A stretch of DNA of 64,000 nt, from assembly GCA_023212725.1 (NCBI GenBank), contig JALBYF010000049.1:81829-145828 (forward strand), in the 5' to 3' direction. Shown here one piece after another: positions 45,838 to 56,300 of the stretch (position 1 is the first letter of the stretch; every line of letters starts with the position of its first letter). The notes under the pieces are model-generated. The model made no database searches. It worked only from the letters and a program-made list of their open reading frames with translations, and had not been told where the DNA came from. Made by a program: the position numbers and the translations under genes. The DNA comes from Tranzscheliella williamsii. Lineage: Eukaryota; Basidiomycota; Ustilaginomycetes; Ustilaginales; Ustilaginaceae.

Positions 45838-47481
45838 ATGGCGTCTGGGCAACCTCCTCACTCGCGCATCGGTGTCCCGCTTTCACAAGGCGGGTATCCT
45901 GGCCTGAACCGACAAGTCAAGAAGATTGCCGACAACATCATCTTCGAACAAGACGTCGCCATTGAACTTCGCGACGGGACGGTCATTTATGCAGATGTGT
46001 ATCGCCCAGAGGATGCCAATTCTGTCCCATGTGTGCTCGGTTGGGCCCCTTATGGCAAACATGCTAATCTTAGCTGGGATTATTTCCCAGGCTCGGAAGT
46101 ACTACCCGGCTCAGTGTCTGAATTCACACCATTCGAGGCGGCTGACCCGCTCGTTTGGTGCAAGTCCGGATATGCGCTGCTTTACCCAGATGTACGGGGC
46201 ACTTGGGCCAGTGGTGGTGTCGCCACTTTCTTTTCTAAAACCGAGGCAGAGGACGAGTTCGACGTAATTGAATGGGCAGCTGCCCAGCCGTGGTGCACTG
46301 GCAAGGTCGGCCTTCTCGGTGTATCCTACCTCGCCATCAGCCAATGGGGGGCCGCTGCTGAGCAGCCCCCGCATCTGAATGCAATCATACCGTGGGAAGG
46401 CGTCACCGACGTATATCGAGAATTCTTCTTCCACGGCGGAATTCCAAACACACAGTTCGCCGACATGTGGCAGTCCTGCGTCAGTTTCTCCCAGGGCCAT
46501 GTAGAGGACCTTGTGAGTGCGATGGCAGAACACCCGACCCTCGATGATTATTGGCAGGCCAAGCTGCCGAATTTGGAAGCTATCCAGGTTCCCGCTTATA
46601 TAGTAGCCAGTTGGACAGACCACGCTCTCCATACTCGAGGCACACTCGAAGCGTTCAAGCGAATCGGATCTAAGGAAAAATTCCTCGAGGTACACGGTCG
46701 CAAGAAATGGCAGTACTTCTACAAAGAAGAAAGCGTCCGCAAGCAAATGGCCTTTCTCGACCGCTATCTGAAAGACATCGACAATGAAGTGAGCAGCTGG
46801 CCGCAGGTGCAAATCGAGGTGCGAGACAGCTTCTACCAAGGGGAGATCCGCGTCGAACACGAGTGGCCGCTTGCCCGGACCGAATATCAAAAGCTCTACC
46901 TCGACGGTTCTGATTGCATCTTGGACCAAACCGATGTAGCTGCTGAGTCTACCCGGTCCTACGTGTCAACCAATGCGGATCGTCTGTACTTCGATTACCG
47001 CTTCGAAACCCGCACTGAACTCACCGGGCATTCCAAATTGCGACTCTGGCTTTCTGCCGATACCGCAACCGATGCAGATGTCTATGTGGGCCTGCAAAAG
47101 GTAGATAAGCACGGCAGCGCTGTCACCTTCCCCTTCTTCGCTACTTTTGATGACGGTATCGCCGCCTTAGGCTGGCTCCGGGCATCCCATCGCGAACTGG
47201 ATGAAGCCCGCTCAACCGACTTCCAGCCAGTGCATACTCATCGGGTCATTCAGCCGTTGCAACCAGGCGCTCCCGTACAGTTAGATATCGAGATCTGGCC
47301 CGCCAGCACACGGTTTGAACAAGGAGAAACCCTGCGGTTGATCATCCAAGGAACCGACATTCATCGCTATAAACCCGGGGTTTTTGCTGCTGGTCACCAT
47401 GCATCGAACAATCGAGGGAAACATACCGTGTACTCCGGAGGTCGGTACCAAAGCTATCTGCTAATCCCGGTGGTCAAGTGA
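45838..47481 (+). CDS. CocE/NonD-family alpha/beta hydrolase (X-Pro dipeptidyl-peptidase-like)
   Basis: An intronless frame of 547 residues with A at -3 of the ATG. The N-terminal two thirds is the alpha/beta-hydrolase fold of the S15/CocE family: the start strand block IELRDGTVIYADVYRPED, the GxSYL nucleophile elbow GVSYLA (S163), an acid in SWTDHALHTRG (D261) and a histidine in LEVHGRKKW (H286). The C-terminal third (about 330-540) has the jelly-roll beta pattern of the PepX_C domain (HSKLRLWLSADTATDADVYV). Length is usual for the family. Members cleave acyl ester or amide bonds in varied small substrates, and the substrate here cannot be predicted. No signal peptide, so probably cytosolic. 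Convergent with the aldo/keto reductase gene 467 bp downstream. Confidence 0.9.
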   Translation: MASGQPPHSRIGVPLSQGGYPGLNRQVKKIADNIIFEQDVAIELRDGTVIYADVYRPEDANSVPCVLGWAPYGKHANLSWDYFPGSEVLPGSVSEFTPFEAADPLVWCKSGYALLYPDVRGTWASGGVATFFSKTEAEDEFDVIEWAAAQPWCTGKVGLLGVSYLAISQWGAAAEQPPHLNAIIPWEGVTDVYREFFFHGGIPNTQFADMWQSCVSFSQGHVEDLVSAMAEHPTLDDYWQAKLPNLEAIQVPAYIVASWTDHALHTRGTLEAFKRIGSKEKFLEVHGRKKWQYFYKEESVRKQMAFLDRYLKDIDNEVSSWPQVQIEVRDSFYQGEIRVEHEWPLARTEYQKLYLDGSDCILDQTDVAAESTRSYVSTNADRLYFDYRFETRTELTGHSKLRLWLSADTATDADVYVGLQKVDKHGSAVTFPFFATFDDGIAALGWLRASHRELDEARSTDFQPVHTHRVIQPLQPGAPVQLDIEIWPASTRFEQGETLRLIIQGTDIHRYKPGVFAAGHHASNNRGKHTVYSGGRYQSYLLIPVVK

Positions 47482-47948
47482 AAGCCACCTCGTCAGTGGG
47501 TAGGTAATCCGAATGTAGGTTCAGAGGTATTCACAAATACAGGATCGACGACGTGAAAGGTGGCTATCACCCCAGGCCGCTCGAAGATGCCAAGTAGTTG
47601 GCCCCTAACTATCTCGCACAGTCGTTGCAATTTGTTGCCGCCCATCTGCTTTCGCGTCTCCTTTCCTCCGCGTGGTGGATGTACATGTCTAAAAACTTAT
47701 GTGAATCCTCGTGATATCATGCCCACATCTGTTTTCCAGTGATCGTTAAGCCCGTAAGGGAGCTCAGTTAGTCAGGGTGCACTCGAAACGACACCTTGAC
47801 TAACTACCACCGTCTCGAACCGAAGCGGGAGACGAATCCAGTTCAGCATCGCTCGAAATCTCGCTATATGATGTTGCTCATTTAGACCACCGTCGACTAG
47901 ACCATGTGGCTAAGGCGAAAAAGGAGAAGCGATGCGTGAAGACCGCCG
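47482..47948. other. Shared 3' region of convergent genes, with a hairpin
   Basis: This stretch separates the stops of two convergent genes. It contains the inverted repeat at 47767-47804 and no coding frame. Confidence 0.6.
47767..47804. repeat. Perfect-looking 13-bp inverted repeat (hairpin)
   Basis: Arms GTTAGTCAGGGTG and CACCTTGACTAAC pair over 13 positions, including one G-T type mismatch, with a 12-base spacer. It lies midway between the two convergent stops. It could be an RNA 3'-end structure or the scar of a small element. Confidence 0.7.
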
Positions 47949-49290
47949 CTAGCCATTGACGCCCTCCATCACATGCGGTGGGTACCTCTCGCCGTGTATC
48001 TCAAATCCACGCAGCATCAACTCGAGTGCTTCTGCGTCTTGCGAGCTCATGTTTGTCGCAAAGTGCGCCGCTCGGATGTTGTCAGAGAGAGACTCCAGGC
48101 TACGCATGCCCAGAAGCGGCATGATGGCTGCCCCTCTCTCCTCGTCCTTGTCCTTGTTCCCGGCGTTGCCACGGGCCACAAGCCCGCGGTGGATAACCCA
48201 TGCCACCGCCAGTGCCGAAATCGACGCGTCGAGATTTCTTTCCTGGATGAAGGACGACAGCAACCGCAGCAGCGCCTGATTGTGTTCGTAGTTCTCCTTG
48301 TGGAAGCGTGGATAGAACGCGCGTGACGTCGCGTCCCGGAATTCGTGCCACGGTCGCAGGCCTTTCGAGGAGAGGAATCCATGCTGCACCACGCCGTACG
48401 CCAATACGAGAATCTTGTGCCTGCGACAGGCTTCCAACACGCCGTTATGCTCCGCACTTGTCTCCATCGGTCCGTACTCGGTTTGCAGACATGCGATCTG
48501 GTGTACCGCCGAAGCGCGGGAGATGCTTGTCGCAGACGCCTCAGACAGTCCAATGGCCTTGACCTTGCCTTCTTCCACCAGTGCCTTGAGTTCGCCCATC
48601 GTTTCCTCAATCGGTGTCTCCGGCGTCACCCGTGCAGGCACAAAGATATCCACGTAGTCAACCCCCAGCACCGACAGGGTGGTTTCGATCTCCCGCCGTA
48701 CATCCTTGCGGCCGAGATGGTGCTCCATGCCCCTTTCGGTCACCTTACCCTGCCAAGCATTCGTCCAAGCCGGCCGTCAGCAGTCAGAGCATTTCAGAGA
48801 TGCGCAAACAGAGGGGAAAAGAGAAGGGAAAGAGAAGGGAAAGAGAAGGGAAAGAGAAGGGAAAGAGAAGGGAAAGAGAAGGGAAAGAGAAGGGAAAGAG
48901 AAGGGAAAGAGAAGGGAAAGAGAAGGGAAAGAGAAGGGAAAGAGAAGGGAAAGAGAAGGGAAAGAGAAGGGAAAGAGAAGGGAAAGAGAAGATGCATGCC
49001 ATACTTACACCAAACTTGACGGATAGGATCAGCTTATCCCTGCCAACCTGTTTGATCACCTTGGCAAGCAGCTTGAGGCCGTGGTGATCATGACCGTAAT
49101 ACGTAGCGCTGTCGAGAAGCCGAACACCTTGATCGATTGCCGCAGTGATGGTGCGTATGTTCTCCCCGTCCTCCTCGTCTGACGGCACGCGCTTGTAGAG
49201 CGCTGCCCAGGGAGAATACTGGCTTAGCCCCAGCCCGAATGGTCCGAGCTGCTGCGATCCAAGAGTATACGATGGTGTTTTGATCGTCAT
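47949..49290 (-). CDS. Aldo/keto reductase (AKR13/YakC-like)
   Basis: Two exons on the minus strand, 49290-49009 and 48749-47949, joined in phase 0 across a 259-bp intron (GTAAGT donor, TTGGCAG acceptor, CTGAC branch-like words); 360 residues. The TIM-barrel signature is clear: FGLGLSQYSPW, then LLDSATYYG (catalytic Asp and Tyr), LILSVKFG (catalytic Lys, at the exon junction), and DYVDIFVPARVTPETPIEET with the P-A-R that replaces the usual His region in the AKR13 group. KVKAIGLSEASATSISRASAVHQIACLQTEYG and AVAWVIHRG follow, then MRSLESLSDNIRA as the cofactor-phosphate segment. Such enzymes reduce aldehydes/ketones with NADPH; the substrate is unknown. The intron contains the 11-bp minisatellite. 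Confidence 0.9.
48814..48990. repeat. 11-bp minisatellite, about 16 copies, inside an intron
   Basis: A variant unit at 48814-48825 is followed by fifteen exact copies of GGGAAAGAGAA to 48990. On the sense (minus) strand of the host gene the array is pyrimidine-rich (TTCTCTTTCCC), lying between donor and branch region of the intron. Unbroken frames across it on both strands (Lys/Arg/Glu-rich or Phe/Ser/Leu-rich) are artefacts. Confidence 0.95.
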
Positions 49291-49700
49291 GAGCCCGAAA
49301 GCGTTTGGAGCAGAGCAAGTCAACACCTTGGGGGACATACAACGTCCTTGGACTAGAAGGCAGCCAATATAAAGGAAACAAGACGAGTCTAGTCTCAAAT
49401 AGCATCATGGCCCCATGCTTCTTTTCCGCCTCCCTCCCGCAACTTGGGCTTGAGGCGGTGGTCACGTCACTCGCTGCTGGACTGCAGTTTGGCAACATGG
49501 GAACAAACCATCATGTGCGGCTGTGCGTGGAGCAGAAGCGGTTTCGGTCCCACCAGTATCTCCCGGTGAGTGACAAGCCAGCTAATCAATGCCAGCCTTT
49601 GGCGCTGTAACCCGTGTCACGCGGTGATGGTACGGCCTATTCCTCAGCCAAGCGCAGCGGTCAAAAAATCAATAGAAAATAAAGAACAAAATCAAAGTTA
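49291..49700. other. Upstream region of the aldo/keto reductase gene
   Basis: On the minus strand, CCTTTATATTGGCT (about 49361-49374) gives TATA- and CCAAT-like words about 75 bp before the start codon. No other frame is supported. Confidence 0.35.
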
Positions 49701-50070
49701 TTATTTTGGAGATTATGCATCGACCCCCCCTTTTCACTAACACAACCCCACTTTCCCGATTTGCATGCTGAAACTTCAAATTCACATCTCCCGATTGAAG
49801 TCGTGCAGATGAGGAGCTTCAGCTTTCTCATCCATCAGCAACTGCTCATGCGACATGCTTTGGAAGGCTGTTGGCTTCAAAAGAATCGTCTTCTGACAAT
49901 GCTGTAACTCTTTCCTAGCTCATGCGACCCTCCTTCAGCACAACATTGGCACAACAGGTGTGAACAAGAGAAGCATCACATGCACGAGCAGGGCATTGGG
50001 TTCTGGCAAGAGCCGAGGTAGGGGCGTCATGTTAGCAAAAAGGGGGGGTCGATGCATAATTTCCCATTAT
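49701..50070. mobile_element. Non-coding element with about 40-bp terminal inverted repeats
   Basis: The left arm (49701-49743) and right arm (50030-50070) are inverted copies sharing the core ATTATGCATCGACCCCCCC, then a T run and a CTAACA, with two or three small differences. The roughly 290-bp interior has no coding frame. AT-rich flanks blur the exact ends and no target-site duplication is certain. This fits a MITE or other deletion derivative of a DNA transposon. Confidence 0.65.
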
Positions 50071-51784
50071 TTTTTTGTATAAAATTCAAATCTGGCCGTG
50101 AGCGCACCTCGCTTTCTGCGCGTAGAAGCGACTCGATACTGGAACTGTTGTACCACGAATAGGACGGGCCAATGTAGAATTGGTCGGTGCCTGAGCAGGA
50201 TCGGTTCAAGCCGGTCAGTCGACGTTTGCAGACGAGAGTACGGTCAGAATACCAATCAACTCACCAGGGTAGGGTTCGCAGGCATGGAGCGCATCGACAA
50301 AGACAAGTTCGCACGCGTCTCGAAGCTTGTGTCGGATCGAAGATGTCTGCGAGGCGAAATCGTTGGCATTGGTACCCTTGCCATGGAGGCAGAGTGTCTT
50401 TCGCTGCTATATGGCAGCATGAGCCGTGCTCGTTTCTAGACGGTTTTGCATCTCGTAACTCGGGCGTTTCCTGCTCGCGTCTATTTCCTTGCTCGGTATT
50501 AGTGAATATTGCTTCTAGAGCAAGCAAGCCAAAGAAGCGAGAGGGGGTTCAAGCTTGACATACGAAGTGCATCAATGAAGAAGGAGTTGCTTAAGAGCCA
50601 AAACCTGAGAAAAGGAGAAAGAACAAACGCAAACAAGGGAGAAGGTCCAACGGAATACAGTCGAGCGCTGTACAGTGCTTGAGGGCGGCAGCAGCGAAGC
50701 ACTCTGGTCTGCCGCCGGGATATCAAGCGGAGCGCTTGTAGAAGTTGCCACCGGACGTTTTGTGCCATGCTCTTGACAGCTGCGCGACGGGCAGCTTAGC
50801 ATGGTACAAGTCGCTGTTTCTCAACGTATCTGCTGCGAACCCTTTCGATTTTGCAAGTTCATCAGCTGGCGCCGTGTGACAGCACAGCGGAAGGGAACCA
50901 GTTGAAGTTACTCGGCTAGCAGTATCGTACGGTTCCTGTACGTTCCTCACTCTCTGCTCTTTTGGAATCGATAGATCTCATTCAGCGCTCTATCGCAGCA
51001 ATACATGTATATACAGGTGTCGGGAGTCTCTTCCTGAGCGCTAAAGGATGAAGTTACGGATAACGGCAGTTTGTCTTTCATCGTTGTTCATGTGGCGATG
51101 TTGGTAGTGGGCGTTGTGTCAAGTCTCGTATCGGCCGATAAAGCAGTACGAACAGTTGTTGCATCTTTAACTGAACCTGTCCAACTGCGCCATTCGCAAA
51201 TCGGTTTCCGTCTGACAACGACGGTGCAGTGCAGTAAAGACAGTGCGCGGCTGTGCTTGCACGGGCAGAGAAAGATTGTCAGAAATAACCAGCCTACACG
51301 CAGGTCGGCATGCGGCACTGCTACTTGAATCTGCCATGCTGAACTGTGCTGTCCGTTCAGTGTTGAAAGAGGGGCGCGCCGCCATATTTGCCGTTAGCGT
51401 GATCGCGGATCTTGTCGGCCCCCGAGCGCATGAAATCACAATGGATTAGAGCATTTCGGCCCGCGACACAGGAACACGACTTGGCGGCACTTCTACCGCA
51501 AAGGCTGCAGCAACTGGTCTCCCACCTCAACCCACAGACTGATTTGCCGTCTTCCGCCAAAACTTGTTTGTGTTCCCAATCTCTCGTTCAGATGATTCTC
51601 TACATCTGTATTCCTGTTTAATCCACTTCCATCTCTTGTCTCGACGCTTCTTCTGCCCACCCAGCTCGCAACTTGTGTTGCACTGTACGCTTAGGGGGCA
51701 ATCATGCCTGCGTCCCTGTGAGTAATCCTTGCTGATCTGCATAGCTGCTGTCGCCATGGCCGTCGACTAACAAGCCGAGTCTCC
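50071..51784. other. Intergenic with a dispersed repeat
   Basis: No supported gene. It holds repeat copy B2 at 50913-51160. Short frames in 50.2-50.5 and 51.2-51.6 kb have no family resemblance. Confidence 0.4.
50913..51160. repeat. Dispersed repeat, copy B2 (relative at 18.84-19.06 kb)
   Basis: Begins GGCTAGCAGTATCGTACGGT and ends with a block containing GTGGCGATGTTGGTAGTGG and TATCGGCCGATAAAGCAGT. Both are in the same order as copy B1 but diverged. Confidence 0.6.
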
Positions 51785-52437
51785 ATGTCCTCTTGGCGCA
51801 ACTCAAGCCGCTCGTTGCTCGATGCAATGTCGAGTACGCTGCCTCGTAAGTGCGTTACGTCGGCAGTCATCTTTGCTTCTGGCGATGCGCTTGCACAACA
51901 TGCCTTTGAATCTCGTCCGTGGTCTAAGCATGACTACTCTCGAACCACACGCATCGCTATCCATGGCGGTATCGGTGAGTTTCCCTCTGTGCTCTTTGTG
52001 CTCCATGACACGGTACGCTGAAACGCCAAATAATGCACCAAGTATTCGCCCCAATGATGCATCATTGGTTCCGGCTAATTGGACGCATCACGCTGCCGAA
52101 CAAGGCAGCCCAGACAGTGGCCCGAGTTGCGGCGGATCAGTTGATTGGAGGTCCCTTCTTTCCAGCCATCTTCTTCACCTCTCTCACGCTCCTTGAGGGA
52201 GGTTCCCTGGCGCAAGTGCGCACACGCCTCGAAAGTGCCTGGCTCCGCACGTGGTGTGTGGGCGTGATGGTCTTCACGCCTGCCTCTGCCATCAACATGG
52301 CCCTCATTCCGCCACAGAACCGTGTCCTATTTGTCAACCTTGTCAGCCTCAACTGGAACGCCTATCTCTCCTACACACACAATCGCCACAAGACCATGCT
52401 CGATGGTGCCGAGGCAATGAAGGCTGCCGCCTCCTAG
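51785..52437 (+). CDS. Mpv17/PMP22/Sym1-family membrane protein
   Basis: Two exons, 51785-51974 and 52043-52437, with a 68-bp intron (GTGAGT donor, CACCAAG acceptor; phase 1); 194 residues. Family landmarks are: an early helix with SAVIFASGDALAQHA; the IHGGIVFAPMMHHWFRLI block formed across the junction; KAAQTVARVAADQLIGGPFFPAIFF; and the C-terminal signature WCVGVMVFTPASAINMALIPPQNRVLFVNLVSLNWNAYLSY. Four membrane helices are expected, as in Sym1 and Mpv17 (inner mitochondrial membrane) or PMP22 (peroxisome); the location cannot be decided from the sequence. Fungal Sym1 is linked to stress tolerance and mitochondrial metabolite balance. Length matches the family. Confidence 0.88.
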
Positions 52438-52561
52438 CATATAAGCCGTGGCCAGCGGCCTTGATCACCTCACACACCTAATCAGTCGAAGATAGAATAC
52501 AAAGAGAACAGTTATTTGCATGGCTCATCGTCGTACTGCCACGATGTTGCTGCTGCCAGAT

Positions 52562-52915
52562 CTAGCTGCTGAGCAGACGAACGACATCGTAGATTCCGAG
52601 TGCCAAGCAGAGACCACTGCAAAGGATACGACCTCTGTGTCTCTGGTCCCAGATAGCGATGTTCTTCCGCACGTGTTGCTCCTGTTCCTTGAGCTCATGC
52701 TCCTGCAGTTTGCCCAGCCTCTTCAGTACTCCAACAACGGGAAAGATGAAGGCGACAGTTAGCGGTACCATAGCCAGCATTGCTCCCTCTGCCGGTGTAA
52801 GTGTTCGCGCGCTGTTGTACGCGTCCGTGGCAGGTGATGGATGTCTTGCGCAACTGTTCGGCAGAGCACTGGGTCTAGGATTGCGACGATGAACAAACGA
52901 CAAGTAAGTATGCAC
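52562..52915 (-). CDS. Small protein with two membrane segments, hypothetical
   Basis: A minus-strand frame of 117 residues; the true start may be nearer the internal Met before LAMVPLTVAFIFPVVGVL, or in an upstream exon. It reads as a membrane hairpin: a first hydrophobic segment of about 20 residues, a highly charged helix (KRLGKLQEHELKEQEQHVRK, then IWDQRHRGR), and a second hydrophobic segment (ILCSGLCLALGIYDVVRLL) near the C-terminus. No family is recognised. Its 5' part overlaps the segment duplicated at 2.5 kb. It is convergent with the Mpv17-family gene, 124 bp apart. Confidence 0.5.
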   Translation of the reverse strand: MHTYLSFVHRRNPRPSALPNSCARHPSPATDAYNSARTLTPAEGAMLAMVPLTVAFIFPVVGVLKRLGKLQEHELKEQEQHVRKNIAIWDQRHRGRILCSGLCLALGIYDVVRLLSS

Positions 52916-53123
52916 ATTGATATGATATGGTTAAGAGTAGCGATCGTGACACCGTTGGGAAGGGGACTGACCAGTCTGATGCTCCGGTCGTGTGGGTACC
53001 AGGTCTAGGGGCACACGCAGCGCCAGGAGGCCCAAGCTCCTGGCGGTCCCGAGAAGCGGCGATGCTCGGCATCGCTGCTGCCTGTAGCTGGTCTCGAGCC
53101 GATGGCTCGCTCGAGCCTTCAAC
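52849..53123. repeat. Segmental duplication, copy 2 (copy 1 at 2544-2820)
   Basis: Same orientation as copy 1. It spans the 5' end of the small minus-strand frame and the non-coding sequence beyond, so it probably includes that gene's promoter or leader. The second half is nearly identical to copy 1, with single substitutions such as CCCAAG for CCCGAG. Confidence 0.85.
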
Positions 53124-53166
53124 ACGCACCAGATGCAACCGCTCCATCCATCATGCCATCCGAGTC

Positions 53167-53295
53167 ATGGCTAAGCCTGCCAACTACGAAAATGGCGAGA
53201 AGGGGAACGCGCTTCGCTTTTCCCAGCTCATGCTCACGTACAAAGGCATCAAAGATCTCATGGACGCAGCCAACGAGCAGCAACAGCAACAATAG
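53167..53295 (+). CDS. Very small plus-strand frame, doubtful
   Basis: A 42-residue frame (MAKPANYENGEKGNALRF... ending in a poly-Gln run) just downstream of the duplicated segment. A GTAAGT donor-like site at 52905 after MNKRQ could make an upstream exon. There is no family resemblance and it may be non-coding. Confidence 0.2.
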   Translation: MAKPANYENGEKGNALRFSQLMLTYKGIKDLMDAANEQQQQQ

Positions 53296-53370
53296 GAGAC
53301 AGCTATAGCTTGTCAATGACTGCTTAACCTCCTTGACTCGCATCGGCAAGCTTTTATCGGTTTAGTGGCT

Positions 53371-56300
53371 TCATACCACGCCGTTGAGCACAGCTTCGAG
53401 CAGCGACGATATCCACTGGGGAACGGCAGCCGTCTCGGGGTCGTAAACATCAGCAGATGGTGGAGGCAGGTTGCTTCGAGCAGCGTCTTGAGCCTGCTGC
53501 GTTGTCTGCTGCGGCTGCATCGAAGTCAGGGCGGTATATGGTTGAATGTCTGTGTGGCTGAAGCCCGAAATCGAACCAGCGTTGGGCAAGTTCGTTTTGT
53601 GGCGTGCATATGACGAGGACGACGAAGGGGGTGGTGTCGAGGCGGGGAAAGAACGCAGGTCGGTAGGCATGCTTGCAGCATCGGCACTCGTTTTGGCTGC
53701 ATCGGGGGGCAACATGTTGAGCAAAGAGGGGTGCGCAGGTTCTGCTTGGGCGTTGCACGGGTACCATGCCGACTTCCCAGCCTGCGATGGCGGCTGCATC
53801 GCCGGGGATGCCACCGTCGTGGACGCGGGAGGCGGCCGCCAACCTTGGGCTGCGCCAATATGGGGAAGAGCATGCGCAGAAGCTTCGACGCTCGGATTCG
53901 CACGTTGCAGCGTAACCGTCTGGTCCGGCTCGATACGGAGCACATGGAAGGCGCTCTCACTCCTACCGTCCGCGCTCTGTTGCTCAGAAAGTGTCGGGTG
54001 CTGGGTAACAGAGCCAGGATGCTCCATCGTCTCTGGACCGACAAAGTGTGACCAGGAGCGGTCGCCCGGTCCGCCGGGCAAACTGGGGCGTCCATAGGAG
54101 CCTGAGGAGATGAGTTGCGAAAGCAGGTCGCGTAGCTGAAGACGAGCGCTGCTTGGTGCACCCCATCGTTCTGAAGGGTCAGCAGCGTCCGCTTGCTGGG
54201 AGCGCTGCAGCAGCTGATTCAACAGCCAGCCCACTGCGCCAATCTGCACGCCTTGCGCATGCAAGCAAGAAAGTTGGGCACAGGTCCATCGAAGCGCCTT
54301 CACGACCCGAGCGCGCATTGATGCATCTATTAGACCAAGGTAAAGGTCAAGGTCAAGTACAAGCGCACAGCTGACAAGTACGTAGCCGTGATTGCCAAAC
54401 TGGTGGAATGCAGGCCAGATGGCGTACAGCTTGGCGGCGAGGGTGAGGCAGCGCAGTGCCGCACTGTGAAGTTCGCTCCGGTACCGATCGTCGGATGTCC
54501 TCTGGTGCAACGTGGTGACGCGGCTTAGCACGCTCACACGCAAAAAGGCAAGGTGATAGTGCAACACCTTGCGGTCCTGCTCCCAGTTGCCAGCGCTGTG
54601 GTTATTGACGTTGTCGGCTGCAGATCCGTCCGTGTCACAAGTGGTGCTGTATCGACTCTTATCCCTGCTGGTGGTGGTGCCGCGGCTACCGCCACCGCTA
54701 AGCACACGGATGTGGGACGAAGACACAGCACCTTGCGCATTGGAGATGGTGGATAAGCGCTCATCAGCTTCCGTACCGTGTCCGTTGAGCTGATTTCCAC
54801 CCACGGAGTGTGAGCCGTGGTCGTCGGGGGAGGCGACGTCTGCGTGGGTGAGCGAGTAGATGGCGGGAAGATTTTGCTGATAGTTGTCAATGTCGCCGCA
54901 AAGCTGGATGGCCAAGCTGAGAGATACGGTATCGGCTGGCGCACTGGACCTGTGCTCGAGCACGTCCCGGCAGACCTGCTGCGATAGCGTTGCGAACCGC
55001 GCCATCACTCGGGCAAATGCGGCTTCGGTGCTATTATCAGGCAGTGGCTGCAGCGCAAGTTCGATTTTGTGCGGCCAAGAGAGATAGCCTGCTTGGTCCG
55101 GTTGAGACATCGTCGTCTGGCAATCCTGCAGCATCATGGAGCATACGAGCCTGCTACCCTGCTGCCTCTTGATTGCCGCGTCAACGCTCACAGCAGAGGT
55201 GTCAGCCGTGGCGCCGGAGGGATCACGGCGGTAAGACGCGGGTGGTCGGCAAGCCACGGGTCGGTGAAGCTGCAGTCTCCTGGCCAGAACAAAGCCCACG
55301 GCGGCGAGCGAGTCGCGCCTGGCTGCTTGTGTCGGCTCAAGACATGCAAGGCCCATAACGTGGAGCGCAGAGAGCGCTGTGAGACTGGGGCGAGCGAGGA
55401 AGTCGGCGAGATGGAGCGCTTTGAGAGACGACTCGTGCCATGCCTTTATAGTGAAGCGCAGGCTGAGTCGCACATGACCACCTGGACCATCGCCGATGGG
55501 GAAACCGGTGAGACCGGCGACGCGGACATTGTAAAACGAGCGCTGTAAGTCATCCTGGTGGGGAACATCCTCGTGAAAGGAATTTGAAACGGTCTGCGAG
55601 CGTTGCGGAGTCCCGCCACAAGCTTCCAAAGCGGTTCGTTGCGCAGGTATAGCCGGATCTGCTGCCTGCAGACCGGTGGCAAACACGGCAAGGAGGAGAG
55701 CGATAAAGGCAGGAGAAACGCTGGGTCTTTTTCCGTTGAGCAGATCGTGGTAGAGCTGGTCGGTGGAGTGTTGCATCCGGGTGCGGTCGAGGGCATACAT
55801 GAGAAGGCGGTTCGGGAGCGAGAAGAAGGCATCGATCAGCGCTGCGGCAATGTGCTGGCGGGGGAAAAGCACCAAGAGTCGAGCTAAAAAGGCGGCGCTG
55901 ATGGGATCGGTGCTGGATTCAAATGATTCGGTGTGTGCGGCGGCTGCGGTGGCGTGCCAGCAGGAATCCTTGAGTGCTGCGCGTGTGAGCGTTGAGGAAA
56001 GCTCGAGATCGTGAGGATCGAGGTGCGCCGGGGTAGAGTGGATAGCGCCGTGCTGATCCAGATCCATATGCGCATGTGCATATTCTGGGTGCAGAGGCGG
56101 GTCTGTGATGGCGAGCGTATTGGCCGAGAAGCCTGGTGCTTGCTGCTGCTGCCCTCCGCTTGAAAAGGTGGACGCGGCAGAAGCTGGAACCCATGGCCCC
56201 AGCGATGGGTTGGGGTGATACCCGCGATCCAAGTCGGGCGGGAGACGTCTGGATGATGATGGAGACAGCTGTACGTGGGAATGGAGTGTGGATGCGAGGG

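Noticed and set aside
46111..46929. A 272-codon minus-strand frame
   Set aside because: It lies wholly antisense to the hydrolase gene, whose domain evidence is strong.
47755..47830. AGCTCAGTTAG resembling a tRNA A box
   Set aside because: No matching B box or acceptor stem; the sequence is explained by the 13-bp inverted repeat.
48345..49087. Plus-strand frames of 157-224 codons rich in Lys/Arg/Glu
   Set aside because: They are antisense to the reductase exons plus the intronic 11-bp array.
53119..53349. Minus-strand frame with a poly-Leu segment resembling a signal peptide
   Set aside because: The Leu run is the reverse complement of a CAG/CAA repeat; the rest has no support.
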